From positions 69,323,741 through 69,387,740 of the forward strand of contig CM041465.1 in assembly GCA_023213395.1 (NCBI GenBank): a stretch of DNA of 64,000 bases, read 5' to 3'. This DNA is from Cycas panzhihuaensis. Its lineage: Eukaryota > Cycadophyta. Under the pieces are notes generated by a model that was given only the letters and a program-made list of their open reading frames with translations, was not told the DNA's origin and did not search any database. The position numbers and the translations under genes are program-made. Every line of letters starts with the position of its first letter. Position 1 is the stretch's first letter. Below are positions 59,093 to 64,000 of the stretch, one piece after another.

Positions 59093-59420
59093 TAGGTTCT
59101 CTCCTTTCAAGTTTTTTTTGGAGTGCAAGTATGCTTACTAATGATCTTCATAAAATAAAGATGGTCCAAAGTGATTGTAGGCTCTTTTTTAAGTTGTATG
59201 GACCTATATAGATCCATACATGCCCATACAAAGTTGTACAAACCTACTACAGTGAAAAAGCAAGAAATTATCTTAGATTTAAGTCCTTGAGCACATGATC
59301 TCCCTCACAAATTTTCTTGCTTTTTAAACATAAAATTTTAAAAATGGCCAGAATCAAGGGTTGGATTGAAATTCTTCATCTACTCATTATGAATTGTATA
59401 AGATGAGTTAAGAGACAAAA

Positions 59421-62049
59421 TCTTAGGAGAATATATATCTCATTTTCTGTTATTACACACACTTTGCTATTATTTTATATTCATGACTCTTTGCTCTTCT
59501 TTCCCTCACTTTTAGCTTATTTGAATGCCTATTTTTTATTGACATGAACCCGTACACCTTTGAATTAGCTCACATGGACTAAACGTGGTTTAAGTTCCTG
59601 TATGAATTAGCTATCTTGTAAGTTAAACATGAGTCTGTGCTCCTCTAAGCACTTTGTTTTGGTCAATATGAATGTTTCTTATATTTTGTTCATTCACATA
59701 TTTGTTTTCTTTTGCATTTTTTTCATTAATATCAAATGCAATTGCTTCTCTCACATAATTTATTATATAGATCTCTTTGAGTATATATGAATTAAGTGCT
59801 CATGGGTTGAAAATAGACATTATATGAGAAAGTTATTCTCCTTTTATAATTTTGTCTTCTCCCATTGGTCCCATTTCTCACTTTTTAAGGCTGACTTCAC
59901 AATTATCCCTTAAAAAATAATATGTTTCTCTCAAAAACCAGCTTCACAATATAAGTTTGAGTCTTTTCCCTTAGTTTATTCATTATAAATACCCTTTCAT
60001 ATTTTCATTTGAACCTTAGCTAGCATGTTGACTCTCTAAAGTGCCAAGTTGCCTCTCTTATTTGTTGACACTCGAACAAACCATTTTGTACCTTATTTCT
60101 TATCTAATTTCATTATTGGAATGAGGATTGGTGCATACCCTATTTGCAGTGATTTTGATTATAGTACCTAGTTCATTGATTTGCTATTTTTGTTTTAAAT
60201 TTTACTATATTGTGTATCATTTTGTTATACAATGTATACTTGTGTATGTTTCGATGCCGATACTATATATTTGCTTATATCTTCTACAGTACCACACTAC
60301 CATACTATGTATTTGCTTTATACTTTCATAAGTATAATCTCATAATTTTAATGAGACAGTTGTGGTATCACCATTTTTGTGTCAAGCCTCTTTTTTATTA
60401 TTTAAGTGGTATTATTGTGTATTCTTTACTGGGTTTCGATGTAATTACTATTAGGAAAGGGCATTCAACCTACAAGACTTAGGATCTAGAAAGGAGAAAC
60501 AATTTGCTCATGAAGTGAGATGATTAGTATCTAAGAGAGGAAATATTGAAATGAGCAATATAACAAAGGATAAGCATAAACAAGCATAAGCACAACAATA
60601 CTAATATGGAGGAGATGGAATTAGTCCAATCTCTAAAATAGAATGATAGCTTGATTAGCAAATTAGCAGCATAACAGTGCTACTCATTCTCCACATAAAA
60701 TACAGGAGAATTGATCTCAATATATAGAGTTGGAGGAGAGGCCTAAGGTGTTAGATATTTGACAAGTGTCAAACATCTAAGCTACACCCTTTGCATGTAG
60801 GACATGTGTCCTTTTGGGCTCTCATGTGAACAAATGTAAGGGTTAGTTTGACCCTTAAGTCACAATGTCATGTGATTAGAAAAGGATGTGGGTGTGTATT
60901 ATATCACTTAATTGATAAGTCACCCCATAAAGAACAATAATACAACAATAATAAAGTATATTAGCTTAACATGTAAACATAAGATTTAACAATTACCATG
61001 TGTCATCTTTTAAATTTTGTGGTATCTACTTTTTAACACAGTATATAGTTGATGTGTCATTTATTTCTTTAGTTGAATATTTCATTATCTTTTATTGCTA
61101 TCTTATCATTGTTTTCTGTTGATTTGTTATTGTTTCACATTGATTATTCATTTATTATTATTTTTCTTTCATTCTTCTTGTTTGTTTTGATTTTATTGCT
61201 TTGCAGTAACTAGTCATAGATAAATAAATACATCTGTGATAATGCATATATAAATAAATGTCTTATCTTAATACTGAAGCACTCTTGCTTACCCATCATA
61301 TAGGTTTCCATTTATTTTTTCTAATGATCACTAATTGCTTGGTACTTTTTTCTTGTGATATTATGTTACATGTAGAAGGAAAGGAAATGAATAAGTCAAG
61401 CATCATTAAGCTCTCATAATCAAATAACTTATTATCAACAAACATATCGGATAAACACTTTTAAATTTTATTTATTATCATTTTCATTTGATTGATGATT
61501 ATATAATAATAATAGAAGGAATTCAATTAATTTATTTTGAAAGAATATACAAGATAAATTAATGTAGTTTAAAGAATTCCAGAAACTCTAATTGAAAAAT
61601 ATCTTAGCCTTTACACAAAACATTTATCTTCCATCACTCATAGGGTCATGTTACTCTGAGTAATAAATCTTTATTCCTTTCCTCTAGGGTTGGATTTTTT
61701 CTTAAGTTAAAAGAACAGAGTCCTACCCATAAACCCAAATAAGCTGCCACAAGATCTTCTTTTGCCTTTATTAGAATATGTAATAATTTCACATACTTAA
61801 TATTTAATATGATATAGTAAATCCACACAAAATCTCATTTACTAAAAACATTTATAGATATGATATACGTGATTATTCATGTAAATATCCCATTAGATGA
61901 TGAAAAAACTTGAGATATTATAAGCTATTCATAAGGTAACATATCTATAAATATGTACACACACCACTTGAAAATTTAAAAAAAGATTGAGAAAGGTCAT
62001 TGAAGAGAAGATGTAATCATTTGAAGATCATTAAAGAGGAGTTCCCAAC
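59421..62049. other. AT-rich spacer, no gene seen
   Basis: Frames at 60128-60331, 60210-60482 and 61646-61828 are rich in I, Y, F and C from AT-rich codons and show no domain. 60550-60990 has LTR-like composition but no defined edges. Confidence 0.5.
60751..60780. repeat. Near-perfect 14-bp palindrome
   Basis: TTAGATATTTGACA, 2-nt spacer (ag), TGTCAAACATCTAA; 13 of 14 pairs match. Confidence 0.88.
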
Positions 62050-62293
62050 TCTAACCTTGTCTCATGGTTTTTTTCACATTGGGCTTTCAACGTCTAAATC
62101 TATTGTTGATCTTGTGAAGCATGCTTCTTATGTTTATAGTTCATATTATTATTTGATATGTTGATCTTCCATTACATGAATTGTGTATATTTCTCATAAT
62201 ACAATTAATTGATTATATATATTTAATATACTTCCTACATACATAATGAATACATTCCAATAAGATATCACAGTGAAATTCTAAATTCTCACA
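62050..62293 (+). repeat. Probable 5' LTR end of another retroelement
   Basis: The right edge is clear: ATTCTCACA directly before TGGTATCAAGGCC. The left edge is a guess, since no second copy lies in the window. Confidence 0.45.
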
Positions 62294-62306
62294 TGGTATC
62301 AAGGCC
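62294..62306 (+). other. Primer-binding site
   Basis: TGGTATCAAGGCC, matching the initiator-Met-type sites of plant copia elements. Confidence 0.78.
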
Positions 62307-64000
62307 ATGTTATGAAATATCTTGTGAAGCAGATTAACGATTATACAAACTAGTGATAGACCCAGTATAGGCACTTGTATGAGGTGTTTTCTTATGAGTT
62401 AAGAGCTAATTATGCTAATGATATGAGTACGATTCTAGGACAAGATGGAGTTGAGGATGAGATCCACATACAAATTATGATAAAACCACATACATATGAT
62501 GAAAGTTACATATAATGATGATAGACAGTATAAGGAGATTTATCTTTGGTTTGCATAGCTCCTAAGCAGATTAAAGAGAGAGGAAGATGTTATTTGCCAT
62601 CCTATGAATTTGCTACGATCACGCCCGAGTGAATAATTACCCAATAGACAGAGCAATTTAATTACTCAGATCATTCATAGCAAAAAAAAATTATAAAATC
62701 ATGATCATGAATTCATTGTTTATTTTTTATAAGTTGATTTTTTAATCTAATAAAAAAAAATTGCATTGATATTACTTAATTTAATTATTTTTAATTGATG
62801 GTTGAAATCCATGATATAGCCCCATTTGCATGAGTATACGGTTACATGGGTAAGCTTTGATGATTGAGGGCTAAAAGACAAAGGAGGTAGAATTAAAAAT
62901 TTGTAAGTTATATTGTAATCTCTTTGTAAATTCAAAAATGGAGTTAACGAAACTGAATTTCATTTGGAATTTATGCCTTAGAACTCCAATACTTAACAAT
63001 TGGTCATATGGAATAATTATGTGACCAACAACCAAATGCCAAAAGGGGCTAAATGAATTTTCTTAAGGATTGTATATTTTTTTAATGACATACTAGCATA
63101 TTTTTAACCATAAGTTTTCACTAGAGTGTTTATTTTTTGAATCATTAGTTGCCTTGGAAAGAGCACTTCAATATGATCAAAATAAGTGGTTGTAAGACAT
63201 ATTTAAAAAATAAGAATATAGAGATTGTAATGGTTAAAGTTGATCAAAATGGTTTTGACCTTATAAAAGATGTATTTTTTGAGCAATTTAAAATATATTT
63301 TGATGTGTTTTAATATTTTTAAAAACTTTAAAGATCATGATGATATTATTAATGATTATTAAAGAAAGAAAAAGTTTCATTCAAAATAAAGATATTTAAG
63401 ACTCATTTATGATAATTCAAAACTTAAACTGATGAAAATTCATGATGTGGCAACATATTTGAAGCGATACTGACATGGAAATCTTTTGACATATGCTAGA
63501 TATAATGCAAATCCCCTTTAGTATTGAATACATTTGATGAAGTATTATGGCTAACACTAATCAAATGCAATGATCACTTGATTTATTAAACACCTATTTG
63601 AATGAATGATTTATGACACCACTTGATATTGATAAGAGGCCTAACTGTTTACTTGTTAGAGAGATAAGTTGATGTAATAATTGAGTGAAAATTTCATCCA
63701 TTTATGAGACATGGAGAAGAGATCCTATACATCATTTACTTGACACACCAAATCCAATGGTTAAGGTTATCCATTTAGTATATGATAAGTGTTTGTTAGA
63801 AAGAAATCTAACTTACTATATATGACAAGAACCATGGAACACACTGTTTATATTACCTTGTTACAACTAACTTGACTTGGCCATGTTTCCAAAGTTAATA
63901 TGTTTAGATGATGGATTTGTTAATGCTGATGAGATTAATGGTTACCAAAAGAAAGTTGCAGATATGTGTAGAAAAGATAATGAAGGTAGCAAATAAGTTA
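62307..64000. other. Interior of the last retroelement or spacer, unassigned
   Basis: Behind the primer site one expects gag, and LRANYANDMSTILGQDGVED can be read near 62400-62460, but I cannot match it to a family. The end of the window (63600-64000) also has semi-open frames (for example DDGFVNADEINGYQKKVADM) without a recognised domain. Confidence 0.4.

Larger units (their letters stand above)
56917..59420 (+). mobile_element. Two successive LTR-plus-leader copies of one element
   Basis: 56917-57990 and 58293-59420 align from the LTR start (TGGTTAA) through the LTR end, primer site and about 340 bp of leader. Each LTR has a primer site to its right, so both are 5' ends; no gag or pol lies between them or after them. 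About 300 bp of unrelated sequence (57991-58292) separates the copies. Confidence 0.85.

Overview
The window looks like nuclear DNA from a seed plant with a large, repeat-packed genome. A gymnosperm such as a conifer is my guess, but nothing here proves it. Three things point that way: one plant-type bHLH transcription factor gene with introns, many layers of decayed Ty1-copia and Ty3-gypsy LTR retrotransposons primed by initiator-tRNA-Met-like sites, and a very AT-rich background with few CpGs. There are no prokaryotic genes, CRISPR arrays, rRNAs or tRNAs that I can recognise.

Layout. 1-12794 is a nest. An old minus-strand LTR element without a recognisable protein (LTRs 1563-1885 and 5924-5998/12533-12794) has its right LTR split by a 6.5 kb plus-strand chromovirus-like Ty3-gypsy element (5999-12532), which has matching 344-bp LTRs, a primer site, gag, protease, RT, RNase H, integrase, a chromodomain-like tail and a purine tract. 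About 15220-18653 is the only host gene: a CIB/BEE-type bHLH factor with eight modelled exons, an intact DNA-binding domain and a likely GC-AG last intron. Its possible upstream N-terminal exon looks damaged. 18654-20779 is its low-copy 3' flank.

20780-32340 is a second pile of elements: a plus-strand copia 5' end, a minus-strand copia whose GAG-pre-integrase segment is triplicated in tandem with a 534-bp period, a separate LTR, a copia gag-protease remnant, a minus-strand gypsy 3' end and a plus-strand gypsy 5' half. 32441-33350 is a 456-bp tandem duplication. 33351-36174 holds orphan primer-site footprints and a CA repeat. 36175-38131 is the 3' half of a copia element, and 38140 to about 43450 is a heavily decayed minus-strand gypsy of the Athila/Tat type.

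46211-54530 is the most striking structure: LTR-internal-LTR-internal-LTR, all copia, minus strand, with a perfect 5-bp target duplication (CAATC) only at the two outer ends. 56917 to about 59420 holds two LTR-plus-leader copies in a row, and another LTR end with a primer site lies at about 62293. The rest is AT-rich intergenic DNA where I see no gene.

How it works together: only the bHLH gene looks capable of making a protein. All retroelements carry stops and frameshifts and are read as relics. The main interest is in how the relics are joined (nesting, shared LTRs, tandem amplification) and in the splice and N-terminal oddities of the bHLH gene.
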